64,000 nt of DNA from Prostheceraeus crozeri (lineage: Eukaryota; Platyhelminthes; Polycladida; Euryleptidae): NCBI GenBank assembly GCA_907163375.1, contig CAJQUW010008631.1, positions 1 to 64,000 on the forward strand. The letters run 5' to 3'. The translations under genes were made by a program, and so were the position numbers. The notes beneath the pieces are model-generated. The model saw only the letters and a list, made by a program, of their open reading frames with translations, did no database searches and was not told the DNA's origin. Shown in pieces: positions 50,988-64,000 of this stretch. Each line of letters begins with the position of its first letter. The first letter of the stretch is position 1.

Positions 50988-52481
50988 TTCGCCTCTCACA
51001 ACGGCAAAGCAGAGACAAAGCAGAGCGTGAGCTCCTGAAAAGCTGCGGCCTTGTAGTAAAAACTGAGGTTCTCCAATACTGATGCCTCAAAATATGAAAA
51101 ATCGCAATCACCTACCTATTTCCAAATAAAAGATCTAACCATTGCTTTTAGCATTTTCATGAAATCTTTTATGAAGTTTCATGCTGATGCCGATTAGAAT
51201 AAAAGTAAAATCAAAACGTCGAGTGTGAGAAACAAAATGCAGTCGACTGAGGTTGATATGTCATGAACGGAATATCTAGAACATCTTGCGGCACTTTATT
51301 TGCATTTCAACATTTGAAAACACTCGTGAGTTGTGTGATTAAGAGAATCTCGCTAAAAACATTCAAATAAGAGTGTATCTTGCATTTGAATGAAGCATTC
51401 ATTTAACTAGGCTTATGATGTATCAGAGTTCCGCCATCAAGCTATCTGCCATCGACAAAGATTGTGGACTCGAATCGTCTGACGTCATTGTTCAAATTTT
51501 GTGTCTCTTGACATTATGCATATCAGGAGAGAGAATTGAGCATTTTGCATTCTTCACTGATTTTTTCTGGTATTCTTAATTTCCTTCAATGCATAAATAA
51601 AGCAAAAATCAAAATTAGCAAATATCGCTAAGCAAAACCAACTTTAAACTAAAACGGCATCTTCGATTTTATTCCTTCATGCTGCAAGGGTGCTGAAATT
51701 TATGATTCCATTCTTTATTGTAAAACATGCCTTAGCAACCATCTCACGTATAAATTTCAGTCTTGTACAACATGTAAAGTCTAAAAATCCCTTATGTTTT
51801 GCAAAGTGTGTGGCGATGGACAATGAGCTCCGTTTTTCAACTCAGCATTTAACAGTCTTGCACAAAACGTGTCTTCAAAAGCAGTGCTTGATAATTATTA
51901 CAGGTGCACCAGCTGACAGGAAATGTCGGTAGTGTGTCTTAAGCAGCATTTAATGAATGCCTGCCGGAAATTCAATTAGCAAGTCCATATCGTCTACCGC
52001 AGTGCGCTGGAAATAATTAATAACGGCTATATATTGGAATAATAAGTTAATAATTGAGCAGTTAATGTAAATAAATAATTAATTTTTAATTTGAAAATGA
52101 AGTAGTGTGTTAATGCATAATTCGATAATTATTAAGCTCGCAATAAAACATCTTTTTTACACCAGTTATTGCTAGTATTTGTCCGGAGACCTGAGTATGG
52201 AAACAAAATCGCTGAAGCCACACGGAATAATTTGATGGAGTAGACAGCCTCACGGGACAAAGAATAAGTGCGGATAAACGCGAGCCACCTATGTGCATGT
52301 ATGCATACTTGCATGAAACACGTATTCAATATTTCTAAGCCATGGTTTTATCATAAACATGGCATGAACACAATCCGATATGTAGATTTGATTTTCAATC
52401 AATTTGTGGACAATCAGAAAGTAGCCTGCATTTACAAAAACGCCGTCCAGTACGTAGCACATTTACTGTGACTGCATGCAG
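50985..52481. other. Host noncoding interval
   Basis: AT-rich; several short open frames lack domains or codon structure. Nothing recognised. Confidence 0.5.
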
Positions 52482-52488
52482 TATGTAG

Positions 52489-52555
52489 CAGGGACATCTA
52501 TGATTAATATAAGATATCTTACTAAGATATCTTACATTAATCATAGATGTCCCTG
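52489..52555. mobile_element. 67-bp near-perfect palindrome with 7-bp flanking repeats
   Basis: Left half CAGGGACATCTATGATTAAT... and right half ...ATTAATCATAGATGTCCCTG pair over about 33 nt with one mismatch. Direct TATGTAG repeats flank it (52482-52488 and 52556-52562). This fits a minimal foldback/MITE insertion with target duplication. Confidence 0.7.
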
Positions 52556-52754
52556 TATGTAGTTACTTGTGCCATGGACTCCTAGATATATAACATCCTA
52601 GATCTAGATCCTATACAATTATAACAGATATATAGATCTAGGAGTGTGATCTGAATATAGTGATCTGAAGGGATCAGCCGGTCCTTCGGGGATGGATGCC
52701 GATATTTACCGTCGCATATTGTGTTCCAAAAATTTTGCAATGCAAGAAAAATAA

Positions 52755-54765
52755 TTGAGGAATGAAATTTCAATCATGACAAAGAAACTTCTAACAGCAA
52801 GTTTCCATCCAGCTTCAATGGAAGGCTATGTTGCATCGCGTCTAATACCAATTGACAAAAATCCAGGGATTCGTCCAATTGGTGTGGGAGAAGTACTCCG
52901 TAGAATAATCGGAAAAGCAATTGTTTGGTCTTCAAAAGATCACATCAAAGAGGCAGCAGGACCTTTACAGACATGCGCGGGACATACAGCCGGATCAGAG
53001 GCCGCAATTTTTGCGATGAATTCGATATTTCATGACGATCAGTCAGATGGTGTCATCTTAGTTGATGCTACAAATGCTTTCAATTCTATGAACCGGCGCA
53101 CAGCTCTGCACAATATACGCATCTTATGTCCTATTATATCTTTATACATCATCAATGCTTATAGGGGTGAATCCAGACTATTCGTCAGTGGAGGTGCTGA
53201 ACTTGCTTCCAGTGAGGGCACCACTCAAGGTGACCCACTAGCCATGCCATGGTACTCCATTAACACAACGATACTGATTGATCTTCTGCACAATGAAGCC
53301 CCATTTTCCAAGCAAGTATGGCTAGCCGATGACTCAAGTGCCGGCGGTAGTCTGATCAATCTCAAAAAATGGTATTTCTGTTTGGAAAACGAAGGAAAGC
53401 GTTTTGGTTATCATGTTAACCCAGACAAAAGTTGGCTTATTCTCAAAAATAAGGAGCTTGCATATGAGGCCTCACAAATTTTTGGAGACTCCATCAATAT
53501 CACAACTGAAGGCAAACGCCACATTGGGGCCGTAGTTGGCAATCAGTCATTTAAAGACGAATACTGCACTGGAAAAGTTAGAAAATGGGTCAGTGAATTG
53601 GAGGTGCTAGCTGAATACGCCAAATCACAGCCACATGCAGCTTACATTGCATTCACAAAAGCCTTCAAATCCAAATTAACATACTTCTTGCGAACGATTC
53701 CATCTTTTGACGATTATGTGAGTCCTTTAGATGATATCATCTTCGACGTTTTACTCCCGACACTATTTGATCAACAGGTTCCCTTTAGTGAACTGATGAA
53801 AGAACTGTTTTCTCTACCAACCAGTCAAGGTGGTCTTGGGATACCTTCCCCAAGTGATGATTCTACTTCACAACATGAAGCAGCTCGTTTTTTAACTAAG
53901 TCTCATGTGGAAGCTATAGTGAGACAGACATCTATATGTAATGAAATAGATACTGATGACAAGAAAAAAGAGTATTATCGAAGAAAGGTGAAGAGAATAA
54001 AAGAGAAAGTAAAGAGAATCGATTCTTCCCTACCCAATTCCTTGTTGTCATCTGTGAAGCAAACAAGAGATAAAGGTGCCAGCTCATGGCTTAACGCGAT
54101 TCCTCTGAAAGAACATGGATTAGCTCTCAATAAAAAAGAATTTCGAGATGCGCTGCGTTAACGATACAACATGGATCTATGTGATTTGCCATCAAACTGC
54201 CCATGTGGACAACCGTTTTCAACGAATCACGCTCTCTCTTGCAAAAAAGGTGGCTTCGTGTCACAGAGACACAATGGAATGAGAGATCTTTTGACCGGTT
54301 TTATCTCCGAAGTATGTAAGAACATAGAAACCGAACCATCGTTAATGGCTCTCGACAATGAAACTTTCACGAACAGCACAACAAACATTAGTAATGAAGC
54401 ACGACTGGACATCAAAGCTGGAGCTTTTTGGTCTACAGGAGTGACAGCAATTTTTGATGTACGCATTACGCATGTCAACTCCAAAAGCAACCAAACTAAA
54501 TCCACCGCAGCCGTTTTTAGAGAGCATGAAAATGAGAAGAAAAGAAATTATCTACGATGAGTACTTGACATTGAATTCGGAGATTTCACACCACTGGTTT
54601 TCGGGACAAATGGGGGCATGGGAATTGAGGCGCAGATGTTCTTGCGAACACTGGCAGAGAAGATCGCTGCAAAAGAAAATGAAGACTACAGAAGTGTTAT
54701 CACATGGCTAAGAACTCGCCTTTCATTCCAAATTCTTAGGTCAGTGCACTTGTGTTCGAGGGAGT
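52755..54765 (+). pseudogene. R2-like retrotransposon relic: RT plus Zn knuckle plus endonuclease-like domain
   Basis: The first frame (52755-54161, 468 aa) is a reverse transcriptase: RLIPIDKNPGIRPIGVGEVLRRI, VILVDATNAFNSMNRRTAL (motif A), EGTTQGDPLAMPWY (motif B) and VWLADDSSAG (motif C ADD). After a TAA stop the next frame has CPCGQPFSTNHALSC (C-x-C-x7-H-x4-C knuckle), SQRHNGMRDLL, and ARLDIKAG...AIFDVRITH, a PD-(D/E)xK-like arrangement as in restriction-like-endonuclease LINEs. A second in-frame stop lies near 54558 and the match continues to about 54765 (DFTPLVFGTNGGMG, WLRTRLSFQILRS). The 5' part is missing. Dead copy. Confidence 0.75.
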
Positions 54766-55407
54766 AGAGTACCATTTAAGAAGAATGAAATAGAGGAAGT
54801 TTTGAATGATTTTCACCTAAGTGTTACGTCTGCCGATCTCTTTTGACGCGTTTCTTGCCTACTTCACAAAACTGATGAAAAAATTATTGCTTGCAAAAAA
54901 AAACTTACCTCATGTTTGACTTATCTGTCTTTCTCTTTGACTTTAATGGTACTTTCTAATTTTTCTATCTGTTGGTTATGAAATAAAACAAGTGCATGAA
55001 TTTTCCTAGTAATCTATCAAAAGGAGTAGTAGATATACATGACTTGTCAAAAACCATGACCCATGTGATTGAACTGCAATCTCTTCTACGCTAATTTTTC
55101 TGTAAGATGCACTGTGCAAGCAATGATCTAAAACAATCACAATCAATTGAAACTTATGGTTAAGATGCATGTAAGTGATTTTGTGTGATAATATTGAAAT
55201 CCAAATGATCGATATCGCTTATCTATATATCTTCCAACTAATTGGGAGTTAGTCGGCAACCTTGCCCTACAGCATTCATGATATCACAGTCCATGCTTGT
55301 GCCCATATGTGAAACTATCTATGACTTTGACTTCATGTTCTATGTTTATGCAGCAGTGAAATCTGCATTGTATTTCACTCTCGATGGCTTTGGAAGTCAT
55401 AGAAATG
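54766..55407. other. Host noncoding interval
   Basis: No coding or repeat structure recognised between the RT relic and the inverted repeat. Confidence 0.5.
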
Positions 55408-55669
55408 ATGAATTGAAAGTAGCCGATGCTGTTATTATTGTTTTATTTCCCAAATTTTCGCCTACACAGGCCGCGTCAGGGGATAAAAGGATTTTATGTT
55501 TACAAATATCAAACGATTTTGAAAATATTGTTAGTAAGATATCAAGGTTTCAGTAAGTAAATAAAATCCATAGAAGTATTGAAAGTATATGAAGTGCATA
55601 GATGTAATAATTACATAGATGTAAAAATTCTTCATGGAGGTATAAGTATAGAAAATGTTATCAAATAAT

Positions 55670-56248
55670 TCATATAAAAAGGAAATGTTTATATTGTTCA
55701 CGTTCTTCTCTCGAGTTAATTTTCGGTTGTAGCTTGTTGATCCACACTGCTTCACGTAGTCTGATGTTAGTATTGTCGTGTTCTTGTGTTATTACTTCTG
55801 TTGTTATGTGGTTACTGTTGCATAATTTCAAATGTTTATGTACTGATGATGCTTTTTGAGTAACGTGCTCTTTAATTCTGGTATGCAGTAGTCTGATGGT
55901 ACTCCCAATATAAAATTTTTGACATTTCGAACAAGTTATTTTATAAATCACATTTTGTCTGAAACAAAGTTCGTTGTTGTTTATGGGACAATTAGTGAGT
56001 TGACATATTTTGTTGGTTGTGATTTTCTTTTGTAATACATTCCTCAGAGTTTTTGAACGTTGTGCAAGTCCAACATTCAGTTGTTCTTGTTGGAATATTC
56101 TCTTTATATTCTGGTTCATTCGATCTGAAATGAATGGTAATTTCAGATAACATTTTTTCTTGTTCATGTTATTTTCATTTTTCTTATTTCGTCGTCGTTT
56201 TTTCGAAGTTTGAATGAATTTTTCTGGATAGTCGTTCAATCGTAACAC
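55670..56248 (-). pseudogene. GIY-YIG endonuclease domain of Penelope-like element (left arm)
   Basis: 192 aa. N-terminal LKLPFISDRMNQNIKRIFQQ lies in the spacer and is the linker that follows the RT in such elements; the GIY-YIG domain follows: VIYKITCSKCQKFYIGST, LHTRIKEH, and the late Glu in LREAVWINKLQPKIN. The reverse transcriptase itself is missing upstream, so the copy is 5'-truncated. The nuclease domain looks intact. Confidence 0.75.
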
Positions 56249-56279
56249 TTCATCGAAATTTTGTAGATGACTTTCGGCT

Positions 56280-56753
56280 ATGGATTTGTTCGAGCATCGT
56301 TCTTCAATTCTGAAGATTCTTCATTCAGATAACAAACAGAAACTGAATGTTGGACTTGCACAACGTTCAAAAACTCTGAGGAATGTATTACAAAAGAAAA
56401 TCACAACCAACAAAATATGTCAACTCACTAATTGTCCCATAAACAACAACGAACTTTGTTTCAGACAAAATGTGATTTATAAAATAACTTGTTCGAAATG
56501 TCAAAAATTTTATATTGGGAGTACCATCAGACTACTGCATACCAGAATTAAAGAGCACGTTACTCAAAAAGCATCATCAGTACATAAACATTTGAAATTA
56601 TGCAACAGTAACCACATAACAACAGAAGTAATAACACAAGAACACGACAATACTAACATCAGACTACGTGAAGCAGTGTGGATCAACAAGCTACAACCGA
56701 AAATTAACTCGAGAGAAGAACGTGAACAATATAAACATTTCCTTTTTATATGA
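56280..56753 (+). pseudogene. GIY-YIG domain, inverted duplicate (right arm)
   Basis: 157 aa. From LNVGLAQRSKTL to the stop it is identical to the left-arm protein; the first 21 residues (MDLFEHRSSILKIL) come from spacer DNA and are unrelated. It is a by-product of the inverted duplication. Confidence 0.75.
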
Positions 56754-57015
56754 ATTATTTGATAACATTTTCTATACTTATACCTCCATGAAGAATTTTT
56801 ACATCTATGTAATTATTACATCTATGCACTTCATATACTTTCAATACTTCTATGGATTTTATTTACTTACTGAAACCTTGATATCTTACTAACAATATTT
56901 TCAAAATCGTTTGATATTTGTAAACATAAAATCCTTTTATCCCCTGACGCGGCCTGTGTAGGCGAAAATTTGGGAAATAAAACAATAATAACAGCATCGG
57001 CTACTTTCAATTCAT

Positions 57016-60000
57016 TGTTTATAATGCTGTTTAAGCGGAACTTTACTATTTTCATAGAAATGATTTAAATGAGTTTGAAATGCATTTTTGCCCGGCACTG
57101 GAGGTTATATTGCACCACTATATGCCGCGATTTTTCACGCTTCTCCCGATTCGCCATATCGTGTTCGCTGCGGAAGGTTGACTAATTCTTACAGAGGACT
57201 TAAAGGACAGTTCTTTAGAGGATAGTGATCATAAAAAGATGTTGATCAAGATAAGATCGCTAGTAATGGCATGGAATTTTGGGTAGAAAATAAAAGAAGG
57301 CCAACTCCCAATTTTCTTGATCAGCATTCGACGATTCCCTAGCATATCGATGAAGCAACACTTTCCGTATGAGAGCATGTGTATGATAATATAACTACAT
57401 GTAATGCTCCCTTGCAAAAAATCGCCACTTAGTACTTAACCTGCATCTCTCTTAGCAATAAGGATCATGATTATCACTAATCATATTCGTCATTGATTAA
57501 GTTTGAAAACTACTATCGTCAACTGTATCGAATTGTGATTTAGAGCATCATTCAAATTAATGCCGAAATACGTGTAGTAGACGAATAGGCCTATTACCGG
57601 CTAGGTGACATAAGATTTGTGCTGATATTCGCGAACTTATAGCAACATTTCCGAAGCCTAAGAATGCAAATTCTAGCATGCCAAGATTGATATTTTTAAT
57701 CATGCTCTTTCAACCATGCTCATTAAAAGAATTATTCAAGGTTAGAAGGCAGAAGATTACAGCATTGTTACAGTGCAACATGACAACATTGATCAGCTGA
57801 TTAATAATGCTGACGCACTATCTAAAATGCGTAACCTGATGTGGTTGTCCATGATCTTTGCTTCCAAAAAATTGGCATCTTTCATCTTCTTTGTACTACT
57901 GAACCACAGCCAAAAAACTAGAAGTACTTAAAATAGATACTTCATAATGGAATCTCTGATAATTGACAACTGAGATTCATTGCTTCATTTATATCAAAAA
58001 AATAATGTTAAGCGGCGACATCAGATCAAGTAAGTGTCTGTCATAATTCAACCGTTAATCATAGTGCTTCGATGTAGCTAAAGAGAGCTTCAACTGATGC
58101 ATTAAATAATTCAAGAGAAATAATACAGCAATTAGAACAATTAGGCAATAGATGTATATTTCTTTATGAAATTCAAGATACCTTGTCAGAATTCAGATGA
58201 TAGCATATTAAATTCTACTAATAAATAGTAAATATAAATAGCTGAAATTTAGAATGGTTTGACTGAGCTTAACTCAAGATGAATAAGCGCTGAAAAGTCA
58301 AATCGGAGTTAAAATAGAAAACCTTAAATTGTAAATGTGTGAACGCGGAAATTGCTCTTTTTAGACTCCGTTATCAATCACTTTATCTGCAAGTACTAGT
58401 GCATTACACAAATTGCTTTTGATAATAAAAAAAGTAGTACACTGAATTAGAAGATATTCAGGTATTGAAAAGTTTAAAAAGATAAAGTGACTTTGACATA
58501 TTCGAAGCACATTTTTGAACGCATCCAGCATAATTATATGACTTGTAAGCACCGGCAAAAAATGCACTTCAGAAACGATCCCTTGGCAATATATTATTAA
58601 ATGGGATGCATGTCGCAAATCTTTTGCATACAACACAGCTGATTTTTTGTGCTTCTTCCCAATTTACCAGACTGATGTCGCTCATGTACAATTAAGCTAT
58701 ATTAAGTTTTGTGAAATTGATATAGCTGCTGATTAATATACTTCATTAATGACATAACTACTTATTATAGTGGTGATTCAATAGGACAAAAATTCAACCG
58801 GGACTGTCACGCGCTCTGATCCGTGCCACCTAACCTCCACCTGTAATCATCACAAAACGATAAATGTAGGTCAGATCCGAAATTCATGTGTATCTTATCA
58901 GTGGCCAAAGAGAAGTTATAGAAATTGATTATTAAAATAAGACAACAGAAAAAATGGTAGACGACATTGTTGCAACATGTCAGTAAACTTCCCGGAAATC
59001 AAGAACTATCGTGTTCTGAGATTTGAGTGATCACTATCGGAATGACTGATATCACTGCTGGAAGTAAAAATGGAAAGGAGTGCATCTCCATAAAATGAAA
59101 AACTCTTTCGAGGCAATGCAGCACCGAAACAAATTGCGGAAATTACATCCCTACATGTTAGATCAGACAAGTATTGGAAACAAAATTTATTCTAATGTCA
59201 TGTCAATGAACGGTAAAATTCTTGGTGTGGGTAATTTTGGCAAATACATCATTGAAATGCTCTCGTTATCCGCTTTACGTAAAATATACTTTAATCATTT
59301 TTTACATACTACTTTGAATAGATCGAGACATCTGACACCTTTGAGAGATGGATGCCATTTGATTATTTTATCACTTCTTCACCTCTAGAAAAGGACTGTC
59401 ATCACAAACGGCAGTAGAATTATTGAATAAGTGCTAATTAATTATATTGTATTCATTGGTAATATGAAAAACTGGAGAAAAATGTGCTGTACTTCTTCAA
59501 CTCTGGTCAGATTCGAAAAAAACATTTTTGTACAATCAAATGCAAATACAAAAATTCGAAAAATGTATTCAGAAACAATATTCTGACAATTGATGGATTA
59601 ATCATTACTTTTCCGATAATTTGATGATATGAAAACACCATCTAATTGCTCGGCGCTTCGTCCGTTCTTGATAGAGCAATACACGGAACTGCATCTTGGC
59701 TACATGCTACATGAAATCGCTGTTTGACAAATACTCAATATGGATTGACAGTGACAAATTGCATGGACGGAGAATTAGGCATAAAGACACAGTAATAGAC
59801 AACGATTGACAACCTAATGTGAAAACACGTGTACAAGTCATAAATGAACAATCGAATAAGTTAAAAGACAATTGAGTTGAAGTACTAAGTAAAGTAACAT
59901 AAGTGAGTATAAATAAAGGAAAATAAGGAACAAAGAGAAGAGGACGGGAAAATGAAGAAAAATAAATAAATAAGTAAAAATAAAAAGTTATTGTAAAACA

Positions 60001-60079
60001 AAATCATAAACAAACAACTACAAAATGGTGCTGAGAAAAATACGCTCTTTCTGTACACTTAAAGATGGACGAAGCCATT
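57016..60079. other. Host noncoding interval
   Basis: AT-rich. Short open frames (for example 58361-58636 minus, 59080-59388 plus) show no recognisable domain. Nothing else seen. Confidence 0.5.
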
Positions 60080-60470
60080 TTATCGCGACACCTTCGGCCA
60101 AAAAAAGTTCAAAATCAAGTTATTAATACTGACAGCGGTACAATGCGAGCATTCCTGAAGGTGTCTCGTGATGCTGGAGGATGCATCCTTCGTTGATCTT
60201 GGACGTCTGCCACTGTTGGTGAGCCATTTCGGAAGATGCTCATTTGCGCGAACTCTGAGGGACCGACCACTCTTCCCTATGTAGGTTGCTCCACAACCAC
60301 AAATGAAATTGTATACCAAATTATTTTGATAGGGAAGAGGTATCTTGTCCTTCAGAGCATTAGAACTCAAGCGACTTACACGAAAGGCTATACACAGTTA
60401 TATACAATCAATATTGTATCAATGGGCACCAACAAAGAGAGTATTCAGAAACATTTATAATAGGAATTTA
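60080..60470 (-). pseudogene. Second GIY-YIG retroelement relic
   Basis: The last 96 codons read LKDKIPLPYQNNLVYNFICG, CGATYIGKSGRSLRVRANEH and ITRHLQECSH, a GIY-YIG domain of a lineage different from that at 55.7 kb (two-Cys CGCG insert, longer loop before the final His). Upstream the frame continues in broken form with stops (FLNTLFVGAH, CIAFRVSRLSS). Degenerate Penelope-like or related element. Confidence 0.6.
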
Positions 60471-63400
60471 CTTTCAACTATACTTCAAGTAAAAAAGTGG
60501 TCAAACTATTATATTTATACGCCATAGACTACTGGATAACAAGAAGCTGCATAACGCATGGATAGATGAACTTGAGATTCCACTACTGTCAAGTCAAAAC
60601 GTGAGCTTTTTGTGTGCCTTCATGCGTTGGTAATTCACATTATAACGCACTGTCTTTGTTACCATCGAATAATTTGACTAGCTCTTAAATGATAATGATG
60701 TCGAGGGCGATGTCGGGAGACATGTCCAATGTTTGCGCAGTAAATTAGCTGAGACAACGGTCTCCCCTCTATATAGCGTGCACTTCAAGGTCACCTGATT
60801 GTTCACAAGTCTATCAGAAATCATGTTGCATTCGATAGGAGCATATCCTAACTACTTCAATTTCGAAGTGTGTTGATATAAGGGTGATACTGACATATCA
60901 ACTTGATGCTTTATAAGAAATAAATGTTATAATAGCTCTCACCACTGTTAGTAACATTACTGTGCTCAATTGAAGAGCAATAATTGACGACATCACATGA
61001 AGCATTGGCATTAAATACTGAATAACATTCGGCCGGATTTTTTTTACATTTACAAAAAAAGGTGAAAATCAAGTGTAGCCAAAGATTTATCAACTACCGA
61101 TGAAACAATCAAGTCTCCACATCCAAAGAATACCGTCAATCAGTGATCAGGAACAATTGACAAGTCATTAAAATCCGTTAAAACCCGCATTGAGGATAAT
61201 CTTCTTCATAAGTCTCGAATTATGAGGCTTGCAAGAGAAAAGAAAGGTTTAAGAGAGTTAGTGGTAAATTCAAAGATACAATCAATTTTTCTCAACTCGA
61301 CTATCAATTGTTTAAAAATCGTACTATTCGATTTCTACATGCACATACGGGCATTTAAAATTGATTCCCTAAAGGGGAACAATGCAACATGCAATTTTTC
61401 TTGTACAATTTTCCATGCAATAAATTTCATGATCGTTTCCACAGCATGCAAATTTTCCTGATTGAAAGTCCGTGAAATAAAATTTACGTCACCACTTTTC
61501 AGGTGAGATATTTTCAGGCAAGTTTGCATCAATGATTTGCAAAGCCGTTTACATTATTGCAAGATGAACAAGCGAAAGGCTGCCGCGGCATTAGTCGTAC
61601 TAAAGAAATTTAATGACAACAACGGCAGAATAAGAAGAGAAGGGCAAGATCTTGTTGGGTGAGATCATGGATAGCCAGAAGGGAACAACTGGGAGCACAT
61701 AGAAATTTAATGATAGAACTCACAATAGAAGATCCTATCGAACTGAAAGCATTTTTGGAATAATTATGACAGATTTAGAAGATCTACTTAATGAAATCGG
61801 TCAGGAATCTGCTTAATGAAGCATCAGGAAGATGGACACTCCAATGAGGAAATGTATACCAGCAAAGGAGAAGTTGGCTATTACACTTAGGCCCTTTTGC
61901 CCAATCACTTTTTTAGTATTGCCATTTCGCACTGGATGGTGCCGATGTTCCGGCACTGCCAGATTTTGTTGCATTCATTTTCTTGCGCTCTGTTGCACAT
62001 TGAGTTCGAAGATTTCGAATTTTCTTCTTGATTTCATCAACTGATGCATCTCATATATTTGACAAATCAATAAATGCTGAATCATTTTTTCACCTGTCTT
62101 TGTAATCATCCGAATTCGTATCCCATAAACAATGCCTTTCCCTGTAGGCATTTATGAAAATATCAATGCTTTGAAATGGCCACATGAATTTCTCAGCCAT
62201 CATGTTGCAACTTATTGTACAAACTAGCACTACATTCTACTCTCTGCTCGTTAGATAATCCAGATAAATGAACTTCAAAGAGTTCATATTGGCTGCAATA
62301 CGTGCAACATTTTCTATTATTATTGAATCATCGTTTACATTCTACAAGAAAAATTGTAGATATTCCCGTCAATACGGCTTCACAAGTTGCCAGAACATGT
62401 TGATCGAGTGTTTAAACTACATACAATTCATATTGTGCTACCAATTGCATCTTCAGACACAAAGGCGTTTGATTGGACGATGACTAAGATTATACAAGTA
62501 AAATTGCTAGTGTAAACGCACCTTAAGTCAGTTAGCATCGAACTACATGCTTCAAGCATCGGACTGTACAAACTCCAAAGCATAATGAAAGACAAGGTTT
62601 TTTGCAATAACGTCAAATATGTCAGACAAAAGCCATCACAGCTGCGAACAGTGTCCTTGTCATAATACGCAAACCAATATTTCATAAATATGAAAAATTG
62701 AAGTATTGCCGATCATGCATTGCAAAGTTACAATCGTGTGAATCATCAGGGTTTTAAGATCACAAAATGTCTCATCATCACGCACATGAAATAATGACAA
62801 GAGACCGAAGACAGTAGTCTCCATATGAAACAATGTAGCCATTGCTCCTGAATGTCATAGCCGGACTGCAGTCATAGTCGCACGATTCACCGTAAGTCTG
62901 AATAAAAAATCTGGTTTTTTCCTGTAGCATTGTAAAGTCTGCGAAGATCACACTTTGCAACAATGACTGGCCATTAGTTAGCACGATGATGAAATCCATT
63001 GTTTCTGTTGTTTTAGAAATGGGTGGTGCACTAAGTAACGATAACAATCACCAATACAAGTTGGAGAGTAAAACACAATTACAAATTCTGAAAGTTAATT
63101 TTGCAAGAATGCTTAGAGTATGAGCTGTGTAAAGCATTTCACTCCTGCTCACTCATTTATAGCAACACAAGGAGTTTGCTGAAGGAAAAAACCGGAAGCC
63201 CGCTGTGGAATACAACGAATATTACGAGGTTCTGACTAACACAACCTCAGTAAGAGAAAAAGCTGATGAAATATTATCTCTAAATGTTTGCTAGCTGGAT
63301 TTTCTTAACATATTATCGTTGAGAAAATCTGGCTAATGTGAACAGCAGTTATGTTGCACATGCAGGGTGATTTTATTTCAATTGATCGTTATAGTTATAG

Positions 63401-64000
63401 TTATCGGTCTAATAAGAGCGCACCTTTAGAATGAGTACTCCATTGTGATAAAATGTCCTATTTCTATATTGTCATCTACAATTTGCTTGTATTAACAGCC
63501 GGTTGAATGTGGCTGCAGTATCGTTCATTTGATGTTTTTATTATTAATGCATGTCACAGTCTTGTCTGTTATGCCCACAGAGATAAATTACACTGCCGGC
63601 GTGTTTGGGTCTAGAGATGACTCTCCTTAATACTGATGGTCACGGCCAGAACTAATCTCCAGGGGCAAGAGGATCAATTTTCCATTTATCATAATGCAAA
63701 TACAAGCCTGAATTCTGACGAACCAGAAGATTGACACCACATTAAACGCACACATTCAGTAAATTAAGATCGAGAAGAATCGAGCGGTGTGAGTAGCATT
63801 TCCATTTGACGAAATTATCACTAAGAACTGAGTCAAAAATAATATAAAACTGTAATATAAATATAATACTATAAAACTGAGTCAAAGATAGATACTTTTC
63901 ACGTGACAGTCCTGTCTGCAATCTGATCGTTGAAGTTTGTGGGTTCGTGAAGTTCGTGGGTTGAAACTATTTCGGCAATGCGCGCGCTTGGCCAATCACA
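60471..64000. other. Host noncoding interval to window end
   Basis: No recognised gene, RNA or repeat. Open frames of 60-90 codons on both strands lack domains. If PGS1 spans this region, it would be intron. Confidence 0.5.

Larger units (their letters stand above)
55408..57015. repeat. 675-bp inverted repeat, 258-bp spacer
   Basis: Arms 55408-56082 and 56341-57015 are reverse complements and look identical by eye, including the coding segment in each. The spacer 56083-56340 is unique. Each arm holds the 3' part of a Penelope-like element. Arm outer ends share ATGAATTGAAAGTAG and then diverge abruptly. Confidence 0.9.

Overview
The window is animal nuclear DNA, probably from an aquatic invertebrate: it has spliceosomal introns, a terminal exon matching mitochondrial PGS1, hAT, Penelope-like and non-LTR debris, and long AT-rich gene-poor stretches. 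The species cannot be named from sequence alone. Its dominant content is two same-orientation, nearly identical copies of a large Polinton/Maverick (adintovirus-like) virus-transposon. Copy A (1-9107) is cut by the left window edge, so only its right half is visible. Copy B (14675-37260, about 22.6 kb) is complete, with terminal inverted repeats (TIRs) of about 1.37 kb. Between the copies lie 5.6 kb holding a hAT transposon (10031-12462, 8-bp target duplication) and a diverged inverted repeat.

Layout of copy B: left TIR; a spliced coiled-coil gene (+); an unknown 149-aa gene (-); the spliced protein-primed DNA polymerase B (+); two tandem paralogous WEVG-family virion-type proteins (-); two PC4-like small proteins and a TATA-binding-protein homologue (+); then a leftward block of adenain-like protease, major capsid protein, basic pVI/pX-like protein, chromodomain integrase, Cys-rich ORF, conserved PPGW protein, packaging ATPase, second pX-like protein, membrane RING protein, stand-alone PolB N-terminal-domain protein, DEDDh-like nuclease, RING-like protein and a spliced 235-aa protein; then right TIR. 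Copy A repeats this from the TBP-like gene to the right TIR.

The genes suggest two expression classes. Genes near the termini have TATA boxes and introns. Two of them, the polymerase and the 235-aa gene, put the start codon as the last three bases of a leader exon ending ATG|GTAAGT and continue Ala-Ser after a phase-0 acceptor; a third, the nuclease-like gene, has a matching acceptor and may share the right-end leader. Capsid-side genes are intronless and packed with TAATG, ATGA, TAATATG and TAATCATG junctions. The element also carries its own TBP homologue and two PC4-like candidates, a possible self-encoded promoter-recognition module; this is the most unusual content of the window. The copies carry different lesions: copy A has frameshifts in the capsid and TBP-like genes, copy B a 126-bp insertion in the PolB-NTD-like gene.

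From 37261 to 64000 the window is host DNA with few genes: a possible signal-peptide exon (41482-41582), the last exon of PGS1 (48160-48606, minus strand), a CR1/L2-type LINE relic, an R2-like RT-endonuclease relic, a 675-bp-armed inverted repeat of a GIY-YIG Penelope-like fragment, and a second GIY-YIG relic.
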